A stretch of 64,000 nt of DNA from Sutcliffiella horikoshii (lineage in GTDB: Bacteria; Bacillota; Bacilli; Bacillales; Bacillaceae_I), in NCBI RefSeq assembly GCF_021991925.1, contig NZ_RXZI01000003.1, forward strand, positions 62,001 to 126,000. Direction: 5' to 3'. This document shows positions 33,135 through 41,184 of this stretch, piece after piece. The stretch's first letter is position 1, and every line of letters starts with the position of its first letter. Position numbers and translations under genes: made by a program. Under the pieces are notes generated by a model, which did no database searches, was not told the origin of the DNA, and saw nothing but the letters and a program-made list of their open reading frames with translations.

Positions 33135-33846
33135 ATGGAATTATTGACTTTAAAATTAAGGAAAGCAGGATATTGATGACATGTCAGTAGTCCAGGATAT
33201 TAATTTTTCCGTATCTAGAGGAGAAATGGTTGGACTGATTGGTCCTAATGGAGCTGGTAAAAGTACGACAATCAAAACGCTTCTTGGCTTGAATCCATTT
33301 TATGAAGGGGACATATCACTTCCTTCCGATAAATCATATGCCTATATCCCTGAAAAGCCTGTATTCTATTATGATATGACTTTATGGGAACATATAGATT
33401 TGATGGCATCTTTACTGGAGATGGATGATGACATTTGGAAAAAGCGAGTGGAGGAGTTATTGAAGTTATTTGATTTGGAAAAAGTCATACATGAGTCTCC
33501 AGCCACCTTTTCAAAAGGGATGCAGCAAAAAGCCATGTTGATCTTTGCCATCATTTCTAAGCCTTCCTTGTACATTGTGGATGAACCGTTTATTGGGCTT
33601 GATCCCATTGCTACGAAGAAACTTCTCGAGCTTTTCCAGCATGAACAGGCAAGGGGAGCCGGCATCTTGTTGTGTACACATGTGCTTGACACTGCAGAAA
33701 GAATTTGTGACAGGTTTATTCTTTTGGCTGAAGGACGCAAAAAGGCAGAAGGGACTTTAGCTGATATACAGGAAGATTGCCAACTTCCCGGTGCCTCGTT
33801 GCTTGATTGTTTCTATACTTTATCGGCAAGGGAGCAGGAGGAATGA
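33135..33846 (+). pseudogene. ythP: ABC transporter ATP-binding protein YthP, apparent +1 frameshift near the N-terminus
   Basis: The strong ribosome site AGGAGG (33121-33126) leads to ATG 33135, encoding MELLTLKLRKAGY and then TGA at 33174. One base later the frame reads DDMSVVQDINFSVSRGEMVG and continues to 33846 with Walker A GPNGAGKST, signature-like FSKGMQQK and Walker B LYIVDEPFIGLDP. The first segment is the normal beginning of an EcsA/YthP ATPase, including the aromatic adenine-stacking Tyr. An extra T in GGATATTGATGAC therefore splits the gene. Either it is inactivated, or translation restarts at ATG 33181 giving a 221-residue protein without the A-loop, or this is a sequence error. 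The permease gene overlaps its end. Confidence 0.75.
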
Positions 33847-34979
33847 AGGCATTCCATTTATACAAGGAGCGTCTAAAGCAAGAGCGGAAATATCAATGGA
33901 AGAATACGAAAGCCATTATTGATTGGACGATCCTAGTCTATATTGTCCTTACATTAGTATTCGTTGCTGCCATGATTTATGATATGTTTCCAAGTTTAAT
34001 CACACTGTTAAAAGGATCGCCCTATGGATTGAGTCTTTTTGTAATCTATTATCTTGCTTGGACGGGAACTATCCGGATCTTCTATCAGCAGGCGGATTCG
34101 TATTTCTTTGTACATAGAAAAGATTTATTGAAAGGCTTGAAAAAATGGGGGATCTTAGCGAGTACTGGTCTGAATGCCATCAAGGCGGGGCTGATTGCTA
34201 CCCTCACCTACCTAATGATGGAGGCTGTCAATCCTTCCATGTTGCCGCTAGTGGAATGGGTGGTGTATTATTCTGTTCTCTTTCTTTTTATAACCATTTT
34301 GGGAAGAGTGATAGACTTTCATTGGTCTGGATGGAAGCGTAAAGGTGTATACTTCATTCTCTTTCTTCTAATTGGGTTTTTAACTTATATGACGATTCAT
34401 ATAGGGCTGTGGTACATAGCGATTGCTATACTGTTGATTGGTACTGTCCTTTTTTATGTCATTTATTGGAGGGTAGAAAGCTTCTCCTTGGACATGGCCG
34501 ATAATGAGATAACCCGTCAAAAATATGTCGGCATGATCTTTTATGCATCCGAATACGTCCATGTTCCCCGTGCTTCAGAAAGAACAAAGCCATTATTTTT
34601 CGGGCAATCACAAAGAATTTTCGAGGACAGGAGACCACATAGTGCCCTGACCGAATTGTTCTTTAAATATCTGTTGCGAAATTCTCGCCATATTTTCTCG
34701 TACCTGCAAATAATCGGAATCACGATTGCTGTCATGGGATATCTCCCATTGTGGGTGACATTAGGCTTGTTTATGGCATTTTTCTTTTTCCTGAAAGAGT
34801 GGTTAAATATAGTATATGAGGAATTGGTGGGACATCCCTTTTTGAATATGCATAAGGGGAAGAAGCTGATTCAAGGGCACTATCAGGAGCTTGTAACAAG
34901 GTGGTTGTACTATCCGGCCGTCGGATTGGTTGGATTGGTGCTCATTTTCAATACGCTTTTTCATTTTCTAATGAGGTGA
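33843..34979 (+). CDS. ythQ: ABC transporter permease (YthQ, EcsB-like)
   Basis: A 378-residue membrane protein resembling EcsB/YthQ. It has a basic N-terminus (MKAFHLYKERLKQERKYQWK) and about eight hydrophobic segments (TILVYIVLTLVFVAAMIYDM; YILFLLIGFLTYMTIHIGL and others). ATG 33843 overlaps the ythP stop by 4 nt (ATGA), so expression depends on translation of ythP. The ribosome site GCAGGAGG is inside ythP. Substrate unknown; the related EcsAB affects secretion and competence. Confidence 0.87.
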   Translation: MKAFHLYKERLKQERKYQWKNTKAIIDWTILVYIVLTLVFVAAMIYDMFPSLITLLKGSPYGLSLFVIYYLAWTGTIRIFYQQADSYFFVHRKDLLKGLKKWGILASTGLNAIKAGLIATLTYLMMEAVNPSMLPLVEWVVYYSVLFLFITILGRVIDFHWSGWKRKGVYFILFLLIGFLTYMTIHIGLWYIAIAILLIGTVLFYVIYWRVESFSLDMADNEITRQKYVGMIFYASEYVHVPRASERTKPLFFGQSQRIFEDRRPHSALTELFFKYLLRNSRHIFSYLQIIGITIAVMGYLPLWVTLGLFMAFFFFLKEWLNIVYEELVGHPFLNMHKGKKLIQGHYQELVTRWLYYPAVGLVGLVLIFNTLFHFLMR

Positions 34980-34986
34980 TGATCAA

Positions 34987-36402
34987 ATGGAAAAAATCAA
35001 TTGGTTAGCAGAAGTAGAGAAAAGAAAGGATTCTTTGATTAAAGATACGCAGGAATTCTTGCAGATCAATAGTGTCTTAAATGAAGGGGAAGCAAGCGAA
35101 TCAGCGCCTTTTGGAAAAGGAATCGAAGAGGCACTTCAATATTTAATACATAAGGGGGAAGCGGACGGTTTCCTCACAAAAAATGTCGATCATTATGCAG
35201 GACATATTGAACATGGGCAAGGGGAAGAGCTTGTGGGAATCCTGTGTCATGTCGATGTAGTGCCAGAAGGAGATGGCTGGACGGATGAGCCATTCAGTGC
35301 CACCATACGAGACGGGAAAATCTTCGCCCGCGGAGCGATGGATGATAAAGGGCCTACAATGTCGGCTTATTATGCTTTGAAAATAGTAAAAGAGTTAGAT
35401 CTTCCTCTGTCCAAACGTGTGCGCATCATTATCGGTACAGACGAGGAAAGCAGCTGGCAGTGTGTGGACCATTATTTTAAACATGAAGAAATGCCGACAA
35501 TGGGATTTGCGCCTGACGCGGACTTCCCGATCATCTATGCGGAAAAAGGACTAGGGGATATCCAGCTCCGGTTAAATTTCAAAGGGGAGACGGCATCTGG
35601 GAAAAACACTTTGTTAACGTTTGAATCCGGTCGTCGACTGAACATGGTGCCAGATCATGCAAAAGCCTCACTTGAAGTGATGGAAGAAATGGACGCAATC
35701 ACTCACGCTTTTAATGAATACATTTCAGAAAAAGGAATCGAGGGTGGCTATACGAAGGAAGGAAATGCACTGTACCTTAACATCAAAGGCGTTTCTGCCC
35801 ATGCGATGGAGCCGGACAATGGTACGAATGCAGGATACCACTTGGCGACCTTCCTCCACTCTGTAGGGCTGGATGCAAACGGAGCATCATATGTAGGGTT
35901 TATCAGTGAAAAGCTTGCATTTGATTCACGTGGAAAGAAGCTTAACATCAATTTTAACGACGAAATTACCGATGACCTTACCATTAATACAGGTCTTTTC
36001 CGTTATGACCGTGAGACATCTGTTGGCAACCTAGGTGTAAACATTCGTTTTCCAGTAACTTGCGATACAAAGGAATCAGAAGCGCAGTTGCGAAAAGAAG
36101 GAGATGCGTATGGCTTCGAAGTAAACAAATTCAATGTTGCTCCTGCCCATCATGTACCACAGGATCACGAACTGATTCAGAAGCTGCAAAAGGTTTATGA
36201 AGAACAAACTGGGGAGAAAGCCGAGTTATTGTCCATCGGTGGTGGGACATATGCGAGATCTCTTGAAGCAGGGGTGGCTTTTGGGCCGTTATTCCCTGGC
36301 AGAGAGGATGTGGCGCATCAAAAAGATGAGCATATTTTCATAGAAGATCTCATCAAGGCTACTGCCATCTATGCACAAGCTATCTATGAATTAGCGAAAT
36401 AA
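34987..36402 (+). CDS. pepV: Dipeptidase PepV (M20 family, YtjP)
   Basis: A 471-residue dinuclear zinc peptidase. Ligands are visible in GILCHVDVVPEGDGW, ARGAMDDKGP, IGTDEESSW and the C-terminal LSIGGGTYARSLEAGVAFGP. A lid domain lies between about residues 190 and 380. It cleaves dipeptides in the cytosol. It starts 7 nt after ythQ with AGGTGATG upstream, so it is probably in the same transcript. The length equals that of Bacillus/Lactobacillus PepV. Confidence 0.94.
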   Translation: MEKINWLAEVEKRKDSLIKDTQEFLQINSVLNEGEASESAPFGKGIEEALQYLIHKGEADGFLTKNVDHYAGHIEHGQGEELVGILCHVDVVPEGDGWTDEPFSATIRDGKIFARGAMDDKGPTMSAYYALKIVKELDLPLSKRVRIIIGTDEESSWQCVDHYFKHEEMPTMGFAPDADFPIIYAEKGLGDIQLRLNFKGETASGKNTLLTFESGRRLNMVPDHAKASLEVMEEMDAITHAFNEYISEKGIEGGYTKEGNALYLNIKGVSAHAMEPDNGTNAGYHLATFLHSVGLDANGASYVGFISEKLAFDSRGKKLNINFNDEITDDLTINTGLFRYDRETSVGNLGVNIRFPVTCDTKESEAQLRKEGDAYGFEVNKFNVAPAHHVPQDHELIQKLQKVYEEQTGEKAELLSIGGGTYARSLEAGVAFGPLFPGREDVAHQKDEHIFIEDLIKATAIYAQAIYELAK

Positions 36403-36436
36403 CATATTTATCCTAAATATAATTGTGGTAGAATGT

Positions 36437-36475
36437 AAAGGTTACTTCCCTAAGGGGCGGTAGCCTTTTACTTTT
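36437..36475 (+). terminator. Terminator after pepV
   Basis: AAAGGTTAC (36437-36445) with GTAGCCTTT (36460-36468) and inner CCC/GGGG pairs; TACTTTTTCC follows. Confidence 0.7.
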
Positions 36476-36508
36476 TCCTTACTTAACATGAAGAAAGAAG
36501 GATTTATC

Positions 36509-37687
36509 ATGAGTACTGCCTCCGTGAAGGACAAAACAACTCGCTATTTTTACAGTTTTTACTTTTTAACTTTTTTCAGCTTTGGGGCACTATTCCCGTT
36601 GCTGACAGTATATTTGAAAGAAGATGTGGGATTGAGTGGATCACAGATCGGGATGATCATGTCCATTAGTCCGGTTGTGATGATTTTTGTTCAGCCCTTA
36701 TGGGGAGTCTTTAGCGACTATACCCAAAAACCAAAACAAATCCTCATCTGGACGTTATTTCTTACAGCGGTAACAGGGGTTGCCTTTTCATTTATGACGA
36801 GCTATGGGGCACTACTTGCCGTCGCGTTTCTTTTGGCTGTTACACAAAGTGCCCTTGTTCCCATTTCAGACAGCATTACACTTAATTATGTTCAGAGGAC
36901 AAAGGGAAATTACGGTTCTATTCGACTATGGGGAGCTATTGGTTTTGCGGTGGCTGTTCTCGTTGCAGGGTGGCTTTCCGATTTCTTTTCCTTAAAAGTA
37001 ATTTTCTTTACCTTTGCACTAGCTTTATTGTTAGGGACTGTGGTATCGAGTTTTCTACCAAAAGAAAGTCAGACAATTAGTGTGAATGTTCGGGATGGTA
37101 TTGGAACGCTCATGAAATTGCCTAAATTTGTGATGTTCCTTGTGACAACTTTTCTTATATTTGGTCCTGTTTTCGCCAATAATTTTTATTTTGGATTGTT
37201 CATTACCGATATCGGTGGAACCGTTACGGGTGTCGGGATAGCTTTCTTGCTCGCTGCAGGTAGTGAGGCACCTTTTATGAGGGTGGCAGGCAAGTGGATT
37301 GCCCGATTTGGGCTTCATACGATCATGATCAGTGCTGCTTCCATTGCGATGATACGTTGGGTACTTTATTTCTTTGAACCTCCACTGTATATTGTGTATG
37401 CGACTACGATTGCCCAAGGGTTTTCTGTCGGGCTTTTCATTCCTGCAGCGTTACAATTCGTGAGGGATATAGCTCCAACATCTGCCCGTGCTACGGCGGT
37501 TTCCCTTTATACTGCCGTCGGTAATGGACTTGGTAGCTGGTTCTGTACCTTCTTTGGTGGATTCATTGCGGAGTATTATTCCGTTGCACATGTCTATTTG
37601 TTCTTCGGTCTTTTAACAATGTGTGGATTGGTGTTCATCATGAAGATCAACCAATCCGATAAAAAAGAACTTGTAAAGGCATCGTGA
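36509..37687 (+). CDS. Major facilitator superfamily transporter
   Basis: 392 residues with 12 hydrophobic segments. The loop between helices 2 and 3 reads PLWGVFSDYTQKPKQ, the MFS motif A region, and the N-terminus is FYFLTFFSFGALFPLLTVYL. Its layout resembles the LacY/nucleoside:H+ symporter-like and YwbF-type sugar-efflux branch, but the substrate is not deducible. The start is ATG 36509; GAAGAAAGAAGGA lies upstream. It is monocistronic and followed by a strong terminator that is duplicated beyond the next repeat element. The gene is not part of the B. subtilis order here. Confidence 0.88.
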   Translation: MSTASVKDKTTRYFYSFYFLTFFSFGALFPLLTVYLKEDVGLSGSQIGMIMSISPVVMIFVQPLWGVFSDYTQKPKQILIWTLFLTAVTGVAFSFMTSYGALLAVAFLLAVTQSALVPISDSITLNYVQRTKGNYGSIRLWGAIGFAVAVLVAGWLSDFFSLKVIFFTFALALLLGTVVSSFLPKESQTISVNVRDGIGTLMKLPKFVMFLVTTFLIFGPVFANNFYFGLFITDIGGTVTGVGIAFLLAAGSEAPFMRVAGKWIARFGLHTIMISAASIAMIRWVLYFFEPPLYIVYATTIAQGFSVGLFIPAALQFVRDIAPTSARATAVSLYTAVGNGLGSWFCTFFGGFIAEYYSVAHVYLFFGLLTMCGLVFIMKINQSDKKELVKAS

Positions 37688-37700
37688 TTCTTAAGAAAAG

Positions 37701-37736
37701 AAAGACCCTTGGCTAATCATAAAGCCAAGGGTCTTT
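37701..37736 (+). terminator. Terminator after the MFS gene (left of a duplicated pair)
   Basis: AAAGACCCTTGGCT (37701-37714) and AGCCAAGGGTCTTT (37723-37736), 14 bp perfect. The same stem recurs at 38176-38209. Confidence 0.92.
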
Positions 37737-38175
37737 CAGACTGTTGACAAACTATAGATTAGTTAGGTTAACTGTTGGAAAAGTTGATCTTCGTTGCAGG
37801 AGCTTCGCTTTCCGCGGGCGGTCCGGAAGCCTCCTCTGGCTACGCCAAGGCCACTGAAAAATTAATGATTGTTAATAATCTGGTTAACACCGCTGTTAAT
37901 CTCCGCAAACGGCTTCGCTTTCCGCGGGGCGACCTTGAGCCTCCTCGAGCTGCGCCCTGCGGGGTCTCAAGATTGTCGCTATCCCCCCGCAGGAGTCTGC
38001 GCCTATTGCTCCAATTAACAGCTAGAAATCATTTGAACGATAAGTTATTGGGTTTTTCAGTGGCCTCGGCTACGCCCTGCGGGTCTTCCATGTCCCTTCC
38101 TCCCGAGGAGTCTCCGCTCCTTCCACTGCGATCAACTAGAGATTTTTTCATTTTTGGACTTTGTCTACACACTTT
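37737..38175 (+). repeat. Interspersed GC-rich palindromic repeat element (copy 2, inverted relative to copy 1)
   Basis: It begins CAGACTGTTGACAAAC and ends TTTGTCTACACACTTT. The interior matches 10336-10788 in reverse complement over almost its full length: CTTCGCTTTCCGCGGGCGGT, GAAGCCTCCTC, GGCCACTGAAAAATTAATGA, GGTTAACACCGCTGTTAATC, and the palindrome CGACCTTGAGCCTCCTCGAG ... CTCAAGATTGTCGC. Open frames in it are by-products of the GC-rich repeats, not genes. Confidence 0.9.
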
Positions 38176-38209
38176 AAGACCCTTGGCTAATTATTAAGCC
38201 AAGGGTCTT
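38176..38209 (-). terminator. Terminator after cysK (right copy of the duplicated pair)
   Basis: AAGACCCTTGGCT (38176-38188) and AGCCAAGGGTCTT (38197-38209), the same stem as at 37701. It is next to the minus-strand cysK stop at 38215. Confidence 0.88.
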
Positions 38210-38214
38210 TTCGT

Positions 38215-39156
38215 TTATTCATTTTCAAAATCAAAAAGGTCAGTAGACAAATATCTTTCCCCTGTATCGCAGGCGATACAGACCACAACATCATCAGGTG
38301 TCAATCTTTTTGCCACTTCTATTGCGGAGAAGCAGGCAGCACCAGAAGATGGCCCTACCAAGATACCTTCATGTCTTGCAAGTTTACGTGTAATTTCATA
38401 GGCATCCTCATCTTTGATCTTGAAGATCTCCTCATATACTTCCTGGTTTAAAATATCAGGGATGAAGCCAGGGCTTGTTCCGACAAGCTTGTGCTTCCCG
38501 GGTTTTCCGCCTGACAATACCGGAGATCCCGCCGGTTCCACCACGTGTACGATTAACCCTTTATAATGCTTCTTCAGTTCTTCTCCCGTTCCGGTAATCG
38601 TTCCACCGGTGCCGGCAGTAGCCACAAAAGCGGACAATGGCTTTCCGATCTGCTCCATTCCATCAATGATTTCCAATGCGGTGGACTTTCGATGAGCATC
38701 GGAATTTGCATGGTTTTCGAATTGCATCGGCATGAAACTGTTCGGAATTTCTTCTACTAGTTCCTGTGCCTTTTTTATCGCACCTGGCATTTTTTCATCG
38801 CCTGGAGTCAATACTACCTCTGCACCATAAGCTTTCAGTAAATTTATACGCTCCTTAGACATAGTATCTGGCATGATGAGTATCGCTTTATATCCCCTTG
38901 CGGCGGCATTCATCGCAAGGCCGATACCAGTATTGCCACTTGTTGGTTCAATGATTGTGGCACCGGGCTTGATAAGTCCATCTTTTTCAGCTTGTATGAT
39001 CATATTGAAAGCGGCTCTATCCTTAACACTTCCGCTGGGGTTTTGAAATTCCAATTTCAAATAAACGGTTGCAGCGCCTTCTGGGACGATGCGATTCAAT
39101 TTAACCAAAGGAGTATCTCCAATTAAATCAGCCATATTTGTAACAACCTTCACCAT
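38215..39156 (-). CDS. cysK: O-acetylserine (thiol)-lyase / cysteine synthase (YtkP-like)
   Basis: A 313-residue PLP enzyme of fold type II. The PLP Lys is in NPSGSVKDRAAFNMI, the substrate loop is PTSGNTGIGLAM, and the phosphate-binding loop is GTGGTITGTGEEL; SSGAACFSAIEVAKRL follows. It makes cysteine from O-acetylserine and sulfide. Bacillus genomes usually hold a main CysK and the paralogue YtkP in this neighbourhood; this gene may be the latter. The start is ATG at 39156 (minus), with GAAAGG upstream; an in-frame ATG at 39183 lies before that site. Confidence 0.92.
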   Translation of the reverse strand: MVKVVTNMADLIGDTPLVKLNRIVPEGAATVYLKLEFQNPSGSVKDRAAFNMIIQAEKDGLIKPGATIIEPTSGNTGIGLAMNAAARGYKAILIMPDTMSKERINLLKAYGAEVVLTPGDEKMPGAIKKAQELVEEIPNSFMPMQFENHANSDAHRKSTALEIIDGMEQIGKPLSAFVATAGTGGTITGTGEELKKHYKGLIVHVVEPAGSPVLSGGKPGKHKLVGTSPGFIPDILNQEVYEEIFKIKDEDAYEITRKLARHEGILVGPSSGAACFSAIEVAKRLTPDDVVVCIACDTGERYLSTDLFDFENE

Positions 39157-39327
39157 TACACACAACCTTTCATTCACATGCATCTAATAATTCGTATTGT
39201 AACATAAAATAGAAAAACGGACTAAACAGATGAATGTTAGGGGTATTGACTAATCATATGGTCTGTTTGATGCTAAGATACTATACAAAGCAATGCAATA
39301 TATTGCTAAAATAAGAAAGGTGAGACG

Positions 39328-39885
39328 ATGACTACTCAAACCCATTATTTTATCGCAGTCCCTCTTCCAAAAGAATGGAAGGAAGAGTTACATTTATATA
39401 TGAAAGAGTTGAAAGGCAAGTATCCTTTTACCAGATGGGTACATCCCGAAGATTTGCATCTAACACTCGCGTTCCTAGGGAATATGGAGGAATCTCAAAA
39501 AGAAAAGCTTGTTTCATTGACTTTGGATGTAGCAGCGCAACATCGATCCTTCCCCCTCACATTAAGTGAGTTGGGCACGTTCGGTAATCCTCAGTCTCCA
39601 AGAATATTTTGGCTTGGGGTTGAAAATTCCCCATCATTAAATTCCCTACGTAAAGATATATATGCTGCATGTGAAAAGGTGGGATTCCAGCTTGATTCAC
39701 GGCCATTTCATCCACATATCACGCTAGCTAGGAAATGGAAGGGGCCAGGGGCGATAGACCAAGAAAGTCTCTCGACCAATAGCGAAAAGAGAGGTTCTTT
39801 TGAAGTGAACGATATAATCCTTTATGAAACACACCTTAACAGGATGCCAAAGTATGAAGAAAAGGAAATTTTTCCATTAGTATAG
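39328..39885 (+). CDS. thpR: RNA 2',3'-cyclic phosphodiesterase ThpR (2H family, YtlP)
   Basis: A 185-residue 2H phosphoesterase with both catalytic HxTx motifs: HLTLAFLG near residue 47 and HPHITLARKW near 129. It opens 2',3'-cyclic phosphates at RNA ends; the in vivo substrate is not fixed. AGAAAGGTGAG precedes ATG 39328. Position matches ytlP of B. subtilis. It is followed 15 nt later by the cidA-like gene, so the three genes probably form a transcript. Confidence 0.92.
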   Translation: MTTQTHYFIAVPLPKEWKEELHLYMKELKGKYPFTRWVHPEDLHLTLAFLGNMEESQKEKLVSLTLDVAAQHRSFPLTLSELGTFGNPQSPRIFWLGVENSPSLNSLRKDIYAACEKVGFQLDSRPFHPHITLARKWKGPGAIDQESLSTNSEKRGSFEVNDIILYETHLNRMPKYEEKEIFPLV

Positions 39886-39900
39886 GAGTAGATTTGGATA

Positions 39901-40293
39901 ATGAGGGGAATGAAACTAGTAGTTCAGATATGTATTCTCTATGTTTTTTATCGGGTAGGTGTATTTATTCAAGATGTTTTTTCCATCCCGGTACCTGGGA
40001 GCATCATAGGGATGTTGTTGCTTTTGTTGTTCCTTAAGACAGGTATCCTGAAGGATAAATCCCTTCAAGGAGGAGCACATGTATTGCTTATTTTCCTACC
40101 TTTGTTTTTTGTGCCTGCCACAGTGGGAGTCATGGACCATTTTGGATTTTTATCGAGCAAAGACGGTCTTATCATGCTGTTTGCACTCCTAATAGGGACG
40201 ATTTTGGTGCTTTTGAGCTCCGGTCTGGTTGCTCAAAAAACTGCAGCAGCGGTCGATATTAAAACAAAGGGTTCAAGGAGAGATGGGATATGA
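39901..40293 (+). CDS. cidA: Holin-like CidA/LrgA family protein
   Basis: 130 residues, four hydrophobic segments. It carries the family signature FSIPVPGSIIGMLLLLLFL and LLIFLPLFFVPATVGVMDHF. CidA/LrgA proteins form small membrane channels implicated in autolysis control and in pyruvate/acetate handling. It overlaps the downstream cidB-like gene by 4 nt (ATGA). Which paralogue (CidA or LrgA) it is cannot be told. Confidence 0.88.
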   Translation: MRGMKLVVQICILYVFYRVGVFIQDVFSIPVPGSIIGMLLLLLFLKTGILKDKSLQGGAHVLLIFLPLFFVPATVGVMDHFGFLSSKDGLIMLFALLIGTILVLLSSGLVAQKTAAAVDIKTKGSRRDGI

Positions 40294-40976
40294 ATACTTG
40301 GTACGGCATCATGTTCATTCTCATTACTATTTTAATTTTCTTAGGGATGAGGAGTATCTATCATCGTTTCCGTAACCCAATGCTCAATCCGGTTGCCACT
40401 ACCACTCTTCTACTTATCCTCGGATTGATGGCTTTAAATGTGAGCTATGATACATATATGCTGGGGGGGTGGTGGATCCAGGAATTGCTTGGTCCCGCTG
40501 TTGTTGCCCTCGCATACCCGCTTTACCATCAGCGGAAGAAAATAGTTCGTTATCGATTTCCTTTGTTTGCAGGTTTATTGTCAGGGGTCTTTATTGGAAT
40601 CGTTACAGGTATGTTGTACGTGAAAGTGGCAGCGCTCAGCCCTATTTATTCTGCGACCTTTTTGCCGAAATCTGTCACTTCCCCAATAGCGATGGATATC
40701 GCTGTCATTACAGGAGGCATTCCAAGTCTGGCTGCTGCTTTAGTTATACTGAGCGGGATAATTGGAGCCGTTGTTGGCCCGGTGCTGATGAAGTATATGG
40801 GAATATCTCATTATCTTGGTGTAGGGGTTGCGCTAGGCTGTGCGGCACATGGGATCGGTACTACCAAGGCCACGGAGTATGGAGAGGAAGAAGCCGCATT
40901 CAGCTCAATCAGCATGACCCTTTCCGCCCTGCTGTATGCGTTAGTTTTGCCCATGAGCATACATTATTTTTTATAG
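40290..40976 (+). CDS. cidB: CidB/LrgB family membrane protein
   Basis: 228 residues with about seven membrane segments, including PKSVTSPIAMDIAVITGGIP and ACAAHGIGTTKATEYGEEE, which resemble the conserved LrgB core (PKSVTTPIA; GTAKALE). It partners the preceding CidA/LrgA-type protein. A MITE-like element is inserted exactly at its stop codon: the 8-bp target duplication TATAGAAA contains the TAG. Confidence 0.92.
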   Translation: MNTWYGIMFILITILIFLGMRSIYHRFRNPMLNPVATTTLLLILGLMALNVSYDTYMLGGWWIQELLGPAVVALAYPLYHQRKKIVRYRFPLFAGLLSGVFIGIVTGMLYVKVAALSPIYSATFLPKSVTSPIAMDIAVITGGIPSLAAALVILSGIIGAVVGPVLMKYMGISHYLGVGVALGCAAHGIGTTKATEYGEEEAAFSSISMTLSALLYALVLPMSIHYFL

Positions 40977-40979
40977 AAA

Positions 40980-41163
40980 GGCTCTTTTCTCAAAGGTTGT
41001 TGCTATATCCTTGTAAAAAGTCGGCAATTGGACTTTTTACTGCTTTCATACTCTATAAGGTGCAAGTGATTTCTTAAGTACGGCAGGGAAAAGAGCACGA
41101 CAGTAAAGAAAATAACGGTTAATGTATCCATACGAAAAAGCAAAAAAGTTTACGAAAAGAGCC
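40980..41163 (+). mobile_element. MITE-like element with 10-bp terminal inverted repeats and 8-bp target duplication
   Basis: 184 bp, non-coding. The left end GGCTCTTTTC (40980-40989) and right end GAAAAGAGCC (41154-41163) are perfect inverted repeats. The flanks are TATAGAAA at 40972-40979 and TATAGAAA at 41164-41171, a perfect 8-bp direct duplication. The interior has GTAAAAAGTCGGCAATTGGA and CGGCAGGGAAAAGAGC. Relatives are at 45763 and 15856. Confidence 0.88.
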
Positions 41164-41184
41164 TATAGAAAAGAGTGACCGCCT

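Noticed and set aside
37775-38197. 140-codon plus-strand open frame over repeat copy 2
   Set aside because: Same repeat as above; the frame exists only because the element is GC-rich and stop-poor.
40469-41077. 202-codon frame overlapping the cidB-like gene and the MITE
   Set aside because: Out of frame with the conserved LrgB motifs and running into the mobile element.
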